Source of the DNA: Vicingaceae bacterium
GTDB taxonomy: Bacteria > Bacteroidota > Bacteroidia > Flavobacteriales_E > Vicingaceae
DNA length: 64,000 nucleotides
Direction: 5' to 3'
Assembly: GCA_028336925.1 (NCBI GenBank)
Contig: JAOKVV010000001.1
Coordinates: forward strand, 105,188-169,187
The translations under genes and the position numbers were made by a program. Of this stretch, positions 35,968 through 44,446 are shown one piece after another. How positions within the stretch are numbered: the first letter of the stretch is position 1; the number at the start of each line of letters is the position of its first letter. The notes under the pieces were generated by a model that saw only the letters and a program-made list of their open reading frames with translations, was not told the origin of the DNA and ran no database searches.

Positions 35968-36909
35968 CTAAAAGCTCTCTATAAATTCATTTAGTTCGTC
36001 AATTGAGCCTGAATAAGTAAAGGCATCGTTGACTCTGTAATAATTCTGTGTATCGGTTGTTCTTTCGAAGGCCATTTTAGCGAATTCAAGCTTATTTTCT
36101 TCAAATGTAAAAAGACCCATCATTTCAATTACTTGGTCAGTAGACACGCAATTGGATTTGAGAATCTGTTTTGCCAAAGTCATTTTATCCTCAGCAAATG
36201 ATTTACCGGAAACGGATTTTTTTGCACGTTCAAAATCACTGTTGGACATAGGAGAACAAATTACTTCTACTTCTTCGATGGGTGCAGACTCCTCTGTTTG
36301 AACATTGTTATTTGAAGAAATTGTAGAAGATGTAGTCGTGGTAGTCGTTATCTCTGTAAATTTAGAAGAGATTTTCCCTCCGATATCGTTTAGATTAATA
36401 TTCACATTCATATTTACGCCCATTTCAGGATCATTTACACCTACATTTATTGACGATGAAGTTGATTCAGTGGTGGTTGTGCTGATTGTAGTTTCGTTGC
36501 CGCTTGATATTGCAACTTCTTCATCTACTACTGTTGTTTCTTCTATTAATACAGGTGGTGGTAGATCTCGTGCAGGAGCTGAAGCAACAGGTACTGAACT
36601 CATCGGGCGAAGAACAAAAGCACCTTTTTTATTTTTCTTAAGTACTGCAGTTATCTCCATATTTGGCTCAATCATTAGTCCTTTTTTGATTTCACCAAGT
36701 ACCGGATCAATAAAGCTAATTTTTGCTTGAACGAAATCTCCTTTGATTCCGTCATAAACAACTTTTGAGTCATTCAAATTGGTAGCAGGTGAGCCATCTA
36801 CCGTCATTGTAAATGCATCTCCGTCTTCAGAGAAAACGATTAAGTTAGATTGAGAATAGCTATTGAATATAAAAAAGGTAGCCCCCAAGAGTAATAATAT
36901 TTTATTCAT
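35968..36909 (-). CDS. DUF4476 domain secreted protein
   Basis: 313 residues with a signal peptide (ends NSYSQ, about residue 20). N-terminal beta region (about 21-105), a Ser/Thr/Val-rich linker (about 115-215, with runs such as TTTTTTSSTISS) and a C-terminal helical DUF4476 domain (about 218-313; SDFERAKKSVSGKSFAEDKMTLAKQ). DUF4476 is frequent in exported Bacteroidota proteins, with unknown function. Single gene with its own terminator. Confidence 0.85.
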   Translation of the reverse strand: MNKILLLLGATFFIFNSYSQSNLIVFSEDGDAFTMTVDGSPATNLNDSKVVYDGIKGDFVQAKISFIDPVLGEIKKGLMIEPNMEITAVLKKNKKGAFVLRPMSSVPVASAPARDLPPPVLIEETTVVDEEVAISSGNETTISTTTTESTSSSINVGVNDPEMGVNMNVNINLNDIGGKISSKFTEITTTTTTSSTISSNNNVQTEESAPIEEVEVICSPMSNSDFERAKKSVSGKSFAEDKMTLAKQILKSNCVSTDQVIEMMGLFTFEENKLEFAKMAFERTTDTQNYYRVNDAFTYSGSIDELNEFIESF

Positions 36910-36988
36910 GTTTTAAATATTAAGGTTGTGCGTATTTTACTAATAGATGTCTAAGATATACGCTAAATTGGAATTAACAAAAACAGAA

Positions 36989-37906
36989 CTAATCAATCAA
37001 GGTAGGCGCTATGGCATTCTTCTTTTTCAATCGCCTTTTAATTAATACATTGGCAAATAAGGTAGAAAGTATAATGATTGCCCCAAGATAAAATCCTGGA
37101 GACATTTTTTCCTCAGCTCCAAAGATTATTAGGGCTAAAATAATTCCATAGATTGGCTCTAAGTTGATGGTTAGGCTCACTGTAAATGGCGTGAGCTCCT
37201 TCATCACTTCTACACTGACTACAAATGCAAAAGCCGTGCAAATAACAGCTAAAATTAGAATATACATCCAATTGGAAAGGCTAAGCACCAACTCGCTCAT
37301 CGGTGGAAATCCTTTAAATATTATAATGTATGCTGTAACGGCTAAAAATCCGCCACCTAATTCATACAATGAGATTTTTTGAGAATCATACTGTTTAATT
37401 AAAGTTCCATTAATAACTGTAAACAAGGCTGCTAAGGCTGCCGAAATCAATCCTAGAATTAATCCCATCTTATTGTCGAGTTCAAATTTAAAAATGAAGT
37501 ATAACCCAACGATGGCGGCACCTCCAAGAATTACTTCATAAAGCAATACCTTTCGTTTAAATACAATCGGTTCTAGAATGGATGTGAATAATGATGCCGA
37601 TGAAATCGCCGCCAATGTGATGGAGACATTCGATTGGTTAATGGATTCAAAAAAGAAAATCCAGTGCGCCGCAATAACAAATCCGGTCAAAACGGTTTTC
37701 CATATTCCTCCTTTTTTCATTCGGAGGGAGGCTTTGGTAAAAACAATAAATACAGCTAAAACGATAGTGGCAATTCCCATTCTAAACCAGACTAACAAAT
37801 CAGATTCAATGGTGATTAGCTTTCCAAGAATGGCCGTAAATCCGAAGATAACTACGATCAAATGCAGCAGTAATATGTTTTTGTATTGGATTATTTTGGC
37901 TTTCAT
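36989..37906 (-). CDS. DMT superfamily transporter (EamA domains)
   Basis: 305 residues from ATG 37906 (MKAKIIQYKN); a start 13 codons upstream would add a poor hydrophobic leader. Ten predicted helices in two EamA repeats (WFRMGIATIVLAV...WKTVLTGFVIAAHWIFFFESI; later TPFTVSLTINLEPIYGIILALIIFGAEEKM). Drug/metabolite exporter family; the substrate cannot be told. Single gene. Confidence 0.9.
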   Translation of the reverse strand: MKAKIIQYKNILLLHLIVVIFGFTAILGKLITIESDLLVWFRMGIATIVLAVFIVFTKASLRMKKGGIWKTVLTGFVIAAHWIFFFESINQSNVSITLAAISSASLFTSILEPIVFKRKVLLYEVILGGAAIVGLYFIFKFELDNKMGLILGLISAALAALFTVINGTLIKQYDSQKISLYELGGGFLAVTAYIIIFKGFPPMSELVLSLSNWMYILILAVICTAFAFVVSVEVMKELTPFTVSLTINLEPIYGIILALIIFGAEEKMSPGFYLGAIIILSTLFANVLIKRRLKKKNAIAPTLID

Positions 37907-37999
37907 TAAATAATGTAATAATGTGTAAATATAGCAATGTATCAATTGGAAACTGCTTCAAAAGTTTACTACCCTTGATTTAAATTTCAATTTGAAGTG

Positions 38000-38040
38000 C
38001 ATCTCGATACAACTTCGCTTAACAGCGAAATCACTCGATG
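38000..38040. repeat. Intergenic palindrome
   Basis: Nested inverted repeat: CATCTCGAT...TTCGCT-taac-AGCGAA...TCGATG. It lies in the 278-nt gap between the DMT transporter and the ureohydrolase. No T-run, so it looks like a repeat element rather than a terminator. Confidence 0.55.
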
Positions 38041-38099
38041 TCCTTTAAATTAATCAGCCAAAATTGAATAAAAAAAGGTGTGAAATCTATACTATTTTC

Positions 38100-38142
38100 C
38101 TTTGTGCCCGTTGCGAAAATCTCAGCGTTCTTTGCGGTTAGG
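38100..38142. repeat. Intergenic repeat with CGCAAAG-like units
   Basis: On the minus strand it reads as three variants of one short unit (CGCAAAG, CGCAACG, CACAAAG) spaced by 7-14 nt. It looks like a dispersed intergenic repeat unit seen in other bacterial genomes; I cannot count copies here. Confidence 0.4.
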
Positions 38143-38184
38143 AAATTAGTCAAGTAAGATTTTGGAGAAATCTTTAATTAACAA

Positions 38185-39240
38185 TTAACCATTATTCTGA
38201 GATTTATACGTCAAATTACACAACTTGAACAATACCCTTGCGCCAACATTTTCATTCCAATCGTTATCGGCTGCAGGGCTCACTTCACACAGATCAAAAC
38301 CGATGATTTGCTTTTTGGATTCTGCCAATAAATTAATCAAATGAAAAATTTCTTGAAATTGAAAACCTCCTGCTACAGGAGTACCGGTGTTTGGGCAAAG
38401 TGTTGAATCTAATCCATCAATATCGAAACTGATGTACACTTTATCAGGAAGGTTCATGATGATCTCTCTGCACTCATCTTCCCACGTTTTTCCTGCGTAA
38501 TGCGCAGATTTCAAATCCCAATCGAAAAATGTTTTAATGCGTTTTGGGTTAGACTCTATCAGTTCTACCTCTTCAGGGCAAATATCCCTAATTCCTACTT
38601 GCACCAACTTCTTGACATTGTCAATTTTCAATGCATTGTAAAAAATTGAGGCATGAGAAAATTCAAAACCTTCGTATGCTTTTCGCAAATCAGCGTGGGC
38701 ATCTACTTGTAGAATACCAAATTCGTGCTTTTCCGCTAATGCTTGCAAATAACCATAAGGTGTGCTGTGATCGCCACCCAATAAACCCACCAATTTTCCT
38801 TGGTTCATCCAATGAGTAGTGCGCTCTTTTACCCAACCATTTAATTCAGCAGAAGCTGCATTAATTTTTGCTAAAACAGTTTGCATTTCTTCAGAATCGG
38901 AAAGTTGATTCCCTACTTCTAAAAAAGTGATGTAACGTTCTGCATCTTGTCGTAAAAGGGTACTTTTTTGAGCTATTTCATCAGAAATTGGCTCTATGGC
39001 AATTCCATATTTCCAAGCATCTTTGAGGTAAGGATCATAAAAATCCAACTGAAGAGAAGCGTCTAAAATAGCTTTTGGCCCTTTTGCAGTGCCTGGGCTA
39101 TAAGAAGTAGTGACATCCCATGGGATTGGAATAATCACCACTTTAGCAGCCTCTAATGAATATGGGAATCCGAAAATATTTCCATTCTCTACAGCAACAC
39201 TATTTGGATTAAAGTCCCCGTATTTTTCTTCCCAATTCAT
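38185..39240 (-). CDS. Ureohydrolase, probable agmatinase
   Basis: 351 residues, arginase/agmatinase fold. Binuclear manganese site intact: GGDHSTPYG, DAHADLRKAYEG and SFDIDGLDSTLCPNTGTP. N-terminal VIPIPWDVTTSYSPGTAKGPKAI and a helical insert (about 105-140). The gene sits 4 nt downstream of the SpeD-SpeE fusion, so agmatine to putrescine is the natural role; arginase or formimidoylglutamase cannot be excluded by sequence. Putrescine would feed the spermidine synthase half of its neighbour. Confidence 0.88.
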   Translation of the reverse strand: MNWEEKYGDFNPNSVAVENGNIFGFPYSLEAAKVVIIPIPWDVTTSYSPGTAKGPKAILDASLQLDFYDPYLKDAWKYGIAIEPISDEIAQKSTLLRQDAERYITFLEVGNQLSDSEEMQTVLAKINAASAELNGWVKERTTHWMNQGKLVGLLGGDHSTPYGYLQALAEKHEFGILQVDAHADLRKAYEGFEFSHASIFYNALKIDNVKKLVQVGIRDICPEEVELIESNPKRIKTFFDWDLKSAHYAGKTWEDECREIIMNLPDKVYISFDIDGLDSTLCPNTGTPVAGGFQFQEIFHLINLLAESKKQIIGFDLCEVSPAADNDWNENVGARVLFKLCNLTYKSQNNG

Positions 39241-39244
39241 GGTT

Positions 39245-40528
39245 TTATGCGTTTAATTTTTTCTTGATAAAGGTTGGCAATGCAAACGCAGCAGTATGAA
39301 TTCCTTCGTTGTAGTAATTCAAGTTATTGCTTCCTGAGAATGCCTCAGATTTTGCAGCATTAAAGTTTTTAGTTGGATGTCCGCCACCTTTTATAGCCAT
39401 TTGGAAACTCCATATACCTGTAGGGTAAGTAGGAATACTAAATGTAAAACAGTGAACAGTTTCTTTTCCAAATACATCTTTTAATGCGTGATTCAACTCA
39501 ACAAATACTTGTTCGTTAAACATTGGAGACTCTCCTTGAGCTACTAAAATACCTTTGTCGTTCAATGCTTTGTTACAGTCTTGGTAGAATTTGTTGGTAA
39601 ACAAACCTTCTGCAGGACCTACAGGGTCAGAACCATCTACAATAATTAAATCATAAGACCCTGCTTTTGCCTCTTCTACGAATTTGATTCCGTCACCGAT
39701 GATTAAGTCTAATTTCTCATGCCCAAAAGCAGAAGACAACTGTGGTAAATGCAATTTAGACGCTTCAACAACTGCCTCGTCAATCTCTACCATGGTTACT
39801 TTTTCTACTGAAGAATGCTTTAAGATTTCACGAACAGTACCACCGTCACCACCACCGATAACTAAGATATTTTTTGCATTTCCATGCGTTAACATAGCTG
39901 GGTGAGAAATCATCTCATGATAATGTGTTTCATCTTTTTCAGTACACATAATCATGTTGTCGATGGTTAACATTTTTCCATAAGCATAAGTGTCTAACAC
40001 TTTTACTTTTTGGAAATCAGATTGCTTATCAAACAATACTTCACCGGTGTATCGGATAGACAATGCTTGGTTATCATCCTTATCGGTAAACCATACATTC
40101 CTGGTATATTTTCCTGGGTTTTGACGCTCTTTAGCCTCAACTCTCATGGAGTTTAAATCAAAGTCGATACGCTCTAACTGATCTACAGAACCTCTGCGCA
40201 TTTCTAGTGCAGAGTATGAAGTAGCTTCAAAAGCTTTCTTCAAGTAGTCAAAAGATTTCCACGGGTTTACCTCTTCACCGCAAGTAAATAAATCTACTGC
40301 AGCATATTGGTACTCAGGCCACGTATGTATCGCTAAGTGACTTTCTTGGATTACTACAACACCGCTTACACCGTAAGGCGAAAAGTGGTGAAAAGTTGAA
40401 TTAATTACAGTTGCACCGGCTGTTTCAGCAGCTGTTACCATACCGTTTTCAATAGTAGAAACCTGGTTCATGATTTCTGGATTACAACCAAAAAATTCAA
40501 CCAAGATGTGTCTTCCTAATGCGCTCAT
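39245..40528 (-). CDS. SpeD-SpeE fusion: S-adenosylmethionine decarboxylase / spermidine synthase
   Basis: 427 residues. The N-terminal part (about 1-125) is class 1b AdoMet decarboxylase: Ser63 (pyruvoyl precursor, [11 protein letters not shown]), His68 and Cys83 (FTCGE), in the same numbering as Thermotoga SpeD. The C-terminal part (about 145-427) is spermidine synthase: [47 protein letters not shown]. Self-cleavage before Ser63 would leave a beta chain of 62 residues and an alpha chain with the pyruvoyl domain and the whole transferase. With the ureohydrolase it can make spermidine from agmatine and AdoMet. Confidence 0.95.
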   Translation of the reverse strand: MSALGRHILVEFFGCNPEIMNQVSTIENGMVTAAETAGATVINSTFHHFSPYGVSGVVVIQESHLAIHTWPEYQYAAVDLFTCGEEVNPWKSFDYLKKAFEATSYSALEMRRGSVDQLERIDFDLNSMRVEAKERQNPGKYTRNVWFTDKDDNQALSIRYTGEVLFDKQSDFQKVKVLDTYAYGKMLTIDNMIMCTEKDETHYHEMISHPAMLTHGNAKNILVIGGGDGGTVREILKHSSVEKVTMVEIDEAVVEASKLHLPQLSSAFGHEKLDLIIGDGIKFVEEAKAGSYDLIIVDGSDPVGPAEGLFTNKFYQDCNKALNDKGILVAQGESPMFNEQVFVELNHALKDVFGKETVHCFTFSIPTYPTGIWSFQMAIKGGGHPTKNFNAAKSEAFSGSNNLNYYNEGIHTAAFALPTFIKKKLNA

Positions 40529-40570
40529 TTTAATTTAATATCTAATGTATATTTAATTGTAAAAAGTTCG

Positions 40571-40599
40571 CAAAAATAGATTTTAAATCCAATTTGCAA
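40571..40599 (-). promoter_or_regulatory. Bacteroidota-type promoter of the polyamine operon
   Basis: Minus strand: -33 TTG (40597-40599), 18-nt spacer, -7 TATTTTTG (40571-40578), about 42 nt before the start codon at 40528. It fills the 74-nt gap after the cyclase-family gene. Confidence 0.6.
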
Positions 40600-40602
40600 G
40601 CA

Positions 40603-41352
40603 TTATTTTATTTTGTATAAAATTGGCTTGCTTGGGCTCGCATCATTCTCAAATGGAGCTATTTGCAAGTTTAGTAAATATCCACCATCTGCTACTTCAT
40701 CTGAAACGAATATAAATTCAGTGATCGTTTTTTGCGTATTTGGAGCAGTAGGGTAGTTCCAAAATAAATGATGCGCTGCCAATACTCCTTCATCCATTTC
40801 TCGATCTACTGATGGCAAATCGATTAATAAATGCTCAAACCCTTTGTCCACAATGAATTTCACAGCCTCTGCAGCCAAATAAGGTGGATTGGTAGCACTA
40901 TAATTTTTATGCTGTTTATCTTTCAAATTCGGTAGCGTCCGGATAACAATTGCTTCTGCCGATTTATCTTTTAACGCTTCTTCAATTACTTTTAACGTAA
41001 TCACTTCATCACCATTAGCCCATTTCTCTGGCGTTACACTGATCAATTCTGCTGTAAAAAAGAACGTTTTTAAAGCATCGTTAACACTGTAAAATTCTTT
41101 GCTGATATGACCAACACATTCCGTGTGGGTGCCATGGCCATGCGGATTAAAGAAGATATTATTAAAATTAACCGAGCCACCTAAAGCTACACTTCCGGTA
41201 AATTGTTCTGTTTGCACTGGTTCTATAATTAATGGGTCTACATACCATGCAGATGCCGCGTCTTTTGATGCCTTCAGTGGCATAGAAATGTCAATCGGGT
41301 TACTTAAATTGACAGAATAGGTCTTTCCTTTGTGGGTAATTTCTGCTAACAT
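40603..41352 (-). CDS. Cyclase-family metal-dependent hydrolase (kynurenine formamidase-like)
   Basis: 249 residues of the Cyclase/KynB fold. Metal motif NPHGHGTHTECVGH (about 89-102) corresponds to HxGTHxDxPxH, with Glu for the usual Asp. LLIDLPSVDRE and AHHLFW follow. The family contains kynurenine formamidase, and the window also has two later kynurenine-pathway genes 8 kb away, so formamidase is possible but unproven. Single gene; its 5' end overlaps the remnant of a secreted-protein gene. Confidence 0.72.
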   Translation of the reverse strand: MLAEITHKGKTYSVNLSNPIDISMPLKASKDAASAWYVDPLIIEPVQTEQFTGSVALGGSVNFNNIFFNPHGHGTHTECVGHISKEFYSVNDALKTFFFTAELISVTPEKWANGDEVITLKVIEEALKDKSAEAIVIRTLPNLKDKQHKNYSATNPPYLAAEAVKFIVDKGFEHLLIDLPSVDREMDEGVLAAHHLFWNYPTAPNTQKTITEFIFVSDEVADGGYLLNLQIAPFENDASPSKPILYKIK

Positions 41353-41572
41353 CTTTTAAAGTTATAAAATTGATTTTAGATGGTGTGGGAAAAGTTGAAG
41401 AAATTTGCACTTCTAATTCAAATCCAGACATTATTAGTGTGTTCCCTGTTATTATGTATGGTGAATTATTTAAAGTCCAAATTGTATTATTTGAAATAAT
41501 TCCGGAAACTGTCGTTTGAGAAATTGAGGTAAAAGATATCAAACCACAAAGTATAATTATAAATGTCTTCAT
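41300..41572 (-). pseudogene. 5' stump of a secreted beta-helix-type gene
   Basis: 90-codon frame: signal peptide (MKTFIIILCGLISFTSISQ) then TTVSGIISNNTIWTLNNSPYIITGN, the usual beginning of large Bacteroidota surface proteins with parallel beta-helix or T9SS cargo. Homology-like sequence stops near residue 55; the rest is read-through into the cyclase-family gene, whose start lies inside the frame. I read it as a truncated relic. A short functional peptide is less likely. Confidence 0.5.
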
Positions 41573-41715
41573 CCGACAAAAGGAATTAAAATATTTAAAT
41601 TAAAATAATGGTAATAGGGGAATTTACCTATTTATCCTATTTGACCTTATCCTAAAACCCTTGTTCCCGAGCGATTGTATCGCGTGCATGTCAAATGTAG
41701 TTATTTAGTATACAT

Positions 41716-42846
41716 TCAATTTTCAATAAAAAAACACTCCGAAATAACCGTATCCGCCACATTCATGCCTTGTGCTGATAATTTAAAACCATTTTCAGTA
41801 GGCTCAATCAGAGAAGCAGAAATAGCAGGAAGTTGATTTTTGATGTAAGTGAGCAAATCAGTGCCAAAGCGAGATTCAATAACACTAAAATCTACGCCCC
41901 AAGTGGTGCGAAGTGCCGTCATGATGTATTCGTTGTATTGATCTGATTTGGAAAGCGTCTCTTGTTCAAAGTAACCTTCACCTTCGGCTACCTTTTTAAT
42001 ATACTGGCTGTTGTTGCGAACGTTCCATTGTCGGGTTTCGCCATCAAAAGAATGAGCAGAAGGGCCTACACCCAAATACGGTTCGCCTTTCCAATAGTTG
42101 GTGTTGTGAGTAGAGTAATGACCTGGTTTTGCCAGATTAGAAATCTCGTAATGCTCGAAACCGTGCTCTTTTGCCATCGACTTCAACAACTTGAAATGGC
42201 GGATGGATTTTTCATCTTCCAAAGGCGCTTTTTTCCCTTTTGCAATAAAACTGCTCAAAGCCGTTTTTGGCTCTACCGTTAATGAGTAAGCCGATAAATG
42301 ATTGATCCCTGAGTTGAATGCCGTTTCTAAATTGTGCATCCAATGCTCGTCTGATAAGGTATTGCCACCATAAATCAAATCGATGCTGAGGTGCTCGAAT
42401 CCTTGATCCAAACAGTTTTGAACCACCACCTTTGCTTCTTCTGCATTATGTGCACGGTTCATATCGTCGAGGTCTTCATCATAAAATGACTGAATACCAA
42501 TACTCAATCGATTTATTCCAGCTTCTTTCAGCTCCTTTATTTTCGGAATAGTTAAATCATCAGGGTTGGCTTCTAGGGTAATTTCTACTTGATAATCTAC
42601 CTCAAAAAGCGATTCTATTTTTGATAATATTCGTTGAATTTCAGTAGTTTCCAATAAAGAGGGAGTTCCTCCACCTAAATAGATGGTTTTTATCCGATTC
42701 GATGGCAGGTAACTTTTCCGAAGTTCAATTTCTTGGAGAATAGCTTTAATAAGCGGCGCCTTGTTTTTTAGAGAAGTAGAAAAGTGGAAGTCACAGTAAT
42801 GACACGCCTGTTTACAAAAAGGAACGTGAATGTAGATTCCTGCCAT
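41716..42846 (-). CDS. hemW: Heme chaperone HemW (radical SAM)
   Basis: 376 residues. Radical-SAM cluster motif Cys11-x3-Cys15-x2-Cys18 (CKQACHYC), TIYLGGGTPSLL, EANPDD, NRLSIGIQSFYDEDL and SAHSF in the C-terminal half. HemW (formerly annotated as oxygen-independent coproporphyrinogen oxidase) delivers heme to respiratory proteins; it lacks the extra upstream Cys of HemN. Its start lies within the end of the histidine kinase gene (35-nt overlap), so it is translated from the same message. Confidence 0.93.
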   Translation of the reverse strand: MAGIYIHVPFCKQACHYCDFHFSTSLKNKAPLIKAILQEIELRKSYLPSNRIKTIYLGGGTPSLLETTEIQRILSKIESLFEVDYQVEITLEANPDDLTIPKIKELKEAGINRLSIGIQSFYDEDLDDMNRAHNAEEAKVVVQNCLDQGFEHLSIDLIYGGNTLSDEHWMHNLETAFNSGINHLSAYSLTVEPKTALSSFIAKGKKAPLEDEKSIRHFKLLKSMAKEHGFEHYEISNLAKPGHYSTHNTNYWKGEPYLGVGPSAHSFDGETRQWNVRNNSQYIKKVAEGEGYFEQETLSKSDQYNEYIMTALRTTWGVDFSVIESRFGTDLLTYIKNQLPAISASLIEPTENGFKLSAQGMNVADTVISECFFIEN

Positions 42847-44413
42847 TTTGGTCGGTTAGTTTATTGAGTACAATTCTAAAGGTCGTTCCTTTATCGACTT
42901 CTGTGGATTTTACAAAGATTTTACCTGCGTGATAGTTTTCTATAATTCGCTTAGTCAGTGACAAACCTAATCCCCATCCACGCTTTTTAGTGGTAAATCC
43001 TGGTTCAAAAATGGTCTTTTTCTGGCTTTTTAGCATTCCTTTTCCAGTGTCAGTAATATCGATATAGACATATTGGGTTTGGTCAATTATTTGAATGCTA
43101 ATTTTGCCATTTCCATCCATAGCGTCCACTGCGTTTTTGATGATATTCTCTAAAACCCATTCAAAAAGTGGCACATTTAGGCTAGCTATAACTTCTTCTT
43201 TGTCTGAGGTTTCAAACGAGAACTGTACTTTTTGAGAAATTCTTGCTCTAAAATACGCCAATGAATCTTCGATAACGGTATTTAAATTTTCTTGCTGCAA
43301 TGAAGGAACTGAGCCAATCTTAGAGAATCGCTCGGTAATGGTTTCCAATCGTTTTACATCATTGCCCATCTCATCAATTGTGGCATCATCCACATTTTTC
43401 ATTTTCAATACTTCTAGCCAAGCCAAAAGCGATGAAAGTGGTGTGCCTAATTGGTGTGCCGTTTCTTTGGCCATACCTACCCAAATTTGGTTTTGCTCTA
43501 CATTTCTAGCTGTGCTAAACAGGTAATAAGCAATGGTTAAGAACAATGCAATGATTCCAAATTGGATAAACGGGTAAATCTTCAATTGCTTCAAGAGCGG
43601 TGAATCTGCATAATAAATGTAATTGATGTCGCCATTACCGATGTCGATTTTAATCGGTTTGTTTTGCGCCTCCATTTCTACAATTTGCTGTGCTATGTAG
43701 GTGCTATCCGATGAAAGTGTGGTGTCGATGTTTCCAAAGGCAATTACTGCGGAGAGCGAACTGTCGGTATAGATAACAGGTACAGAAGCTGAATTAATAA
43801 TAATGTCATCATTCAGCGACTCTATCTGATTTTGCAATACTTTTCGAAGCTCAGAAAAGATAGTTGACTCTTTGTAATAAAGGTAGTTGCGCTCATTTTT
43901 GTAATACGCAATTTCTATCGGAGGATTTTTTTCTTTTAATATCCTCAACTCATTTTTTAGGGCTTCCGTATCTTTTGAAATTTCTGCAGGGAAGTTTTTA
44001 TCAGAAACAATGTTGCCATTTCCATCGGTTAAAATTAGTGGAATTGTGGTGTTGGAGAATAGAATTTGTGTATAAAAACTTAAGTCTTCTTCTACGCCAG
44101 AAGTAACGACTCTTCGGTTGGCTTCTGCCCAAATTTCTACTCGTTTGCGCTCTTCTTCAGAAATGGTATTGAATAGTTCGTTGGTGTAATTAACAAGCTC
44201 CGCCTTTTTCACAATTGCTTCCGCCCACGATTTGACTTTGAGTTTTTCTTCGGAGGCAATTTTATTCACCAATACATTGGTGTACCATAATGACACCAAG
44301 ATTATTAGTGCAGCCACTATCGCCAAACCATACTTCCAACGCTGTTTTTTAGAATATATATTCAACTCTTCGCTTTCTTTAAATTCTACAGTATGGCAAG
44401 TTAAAAACGCCAA
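42812..44413 (-). CDS. Sensor histidine kinase with duplicated periplasmic domain
   Basis: 533 residues from TTG 44413. A second TTG at 44365 gives MNIYSKKQRWK and may be the true start. Membrane helices near 28-48 and 283-300 bound a periplasmic region of about 230 residues. That region holds two similar copies: IPLILTD...NPPIEI...NYLYY (about 123-190) and VPVIYTD...NKPIKI...NYIYY (about 211-280). The H-box has His320 (KETAHQLGTPLSSL). The ATPase domain shows N-box ENIIKNAVDAM, DTGKGM and GWGLGLSLTKRI. No response regulator is adjacent. Between an AsmA-family gene and hemW in one operon. Confidence 0.88.
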   Translation of the reverse strand: MAFLTCHTVEFKESEELNIYSKKQRWKYGLAIVAALIILVSLWYTNVLVNKIASEEKLKVKSWAEAIVKKAELVNYTNELFNTISEEERKRVEIWAEANRRVVTSGVEEDLSFYTQILFSNTTIPLILTDGNGNIVSDKNFPAEISKDTEALKNELRILKEKNPPIEIAYYKNERNYLYYKESTIFSELRKVLQNQIESLNDDIIINSASVPVIYTDSSLSAVIAFGNIDTTLSSDSTYIAQQIVEMEAQNKPIKIDIGNGDINYIYYADSPLLKQLKIYPFIQFGIIALFLTIAYYLFSTARNVEQNQIWVGMAKETAHQLGTPLSSLLAWLEVLKMKNVDDATIDEMGNDVKRLETITERFSKIGSVPSLQQENLNTVIEDSLAYFRARISQKVQFSFETSDKEEVIASLNVPLFEWVLENIIKNAVDAMDGNGKISIQIIDQTQYVYIDITDTGKGMLKSQKKTIFEPGFTTKKRGWGLGLSLTKRIIENYHAGKIFVKSTEVDKGTTFRIVLNKLTDQNGRNLHSRSFL

Positions 44414-44446
44414 TCGATGCCACCAAGGTAAGCATTACAGTGCTTT

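Noticed and set aside
36305..36730. 141-codon plus-strand frame antisense to the DUF4476 gene
   Set aside because: It mirrors the Ser/Thr/Val-rich linker of the real gene; composition is Val/Ser repeats without homology-like features or a start context.
40603..41352. Firm call of kynurenine formamidase (kynB)
   Set aside because: The metal motif has Glu instead of the usual Asp and the gene is not linked to other kynurenine genes, so only the family is assigned.
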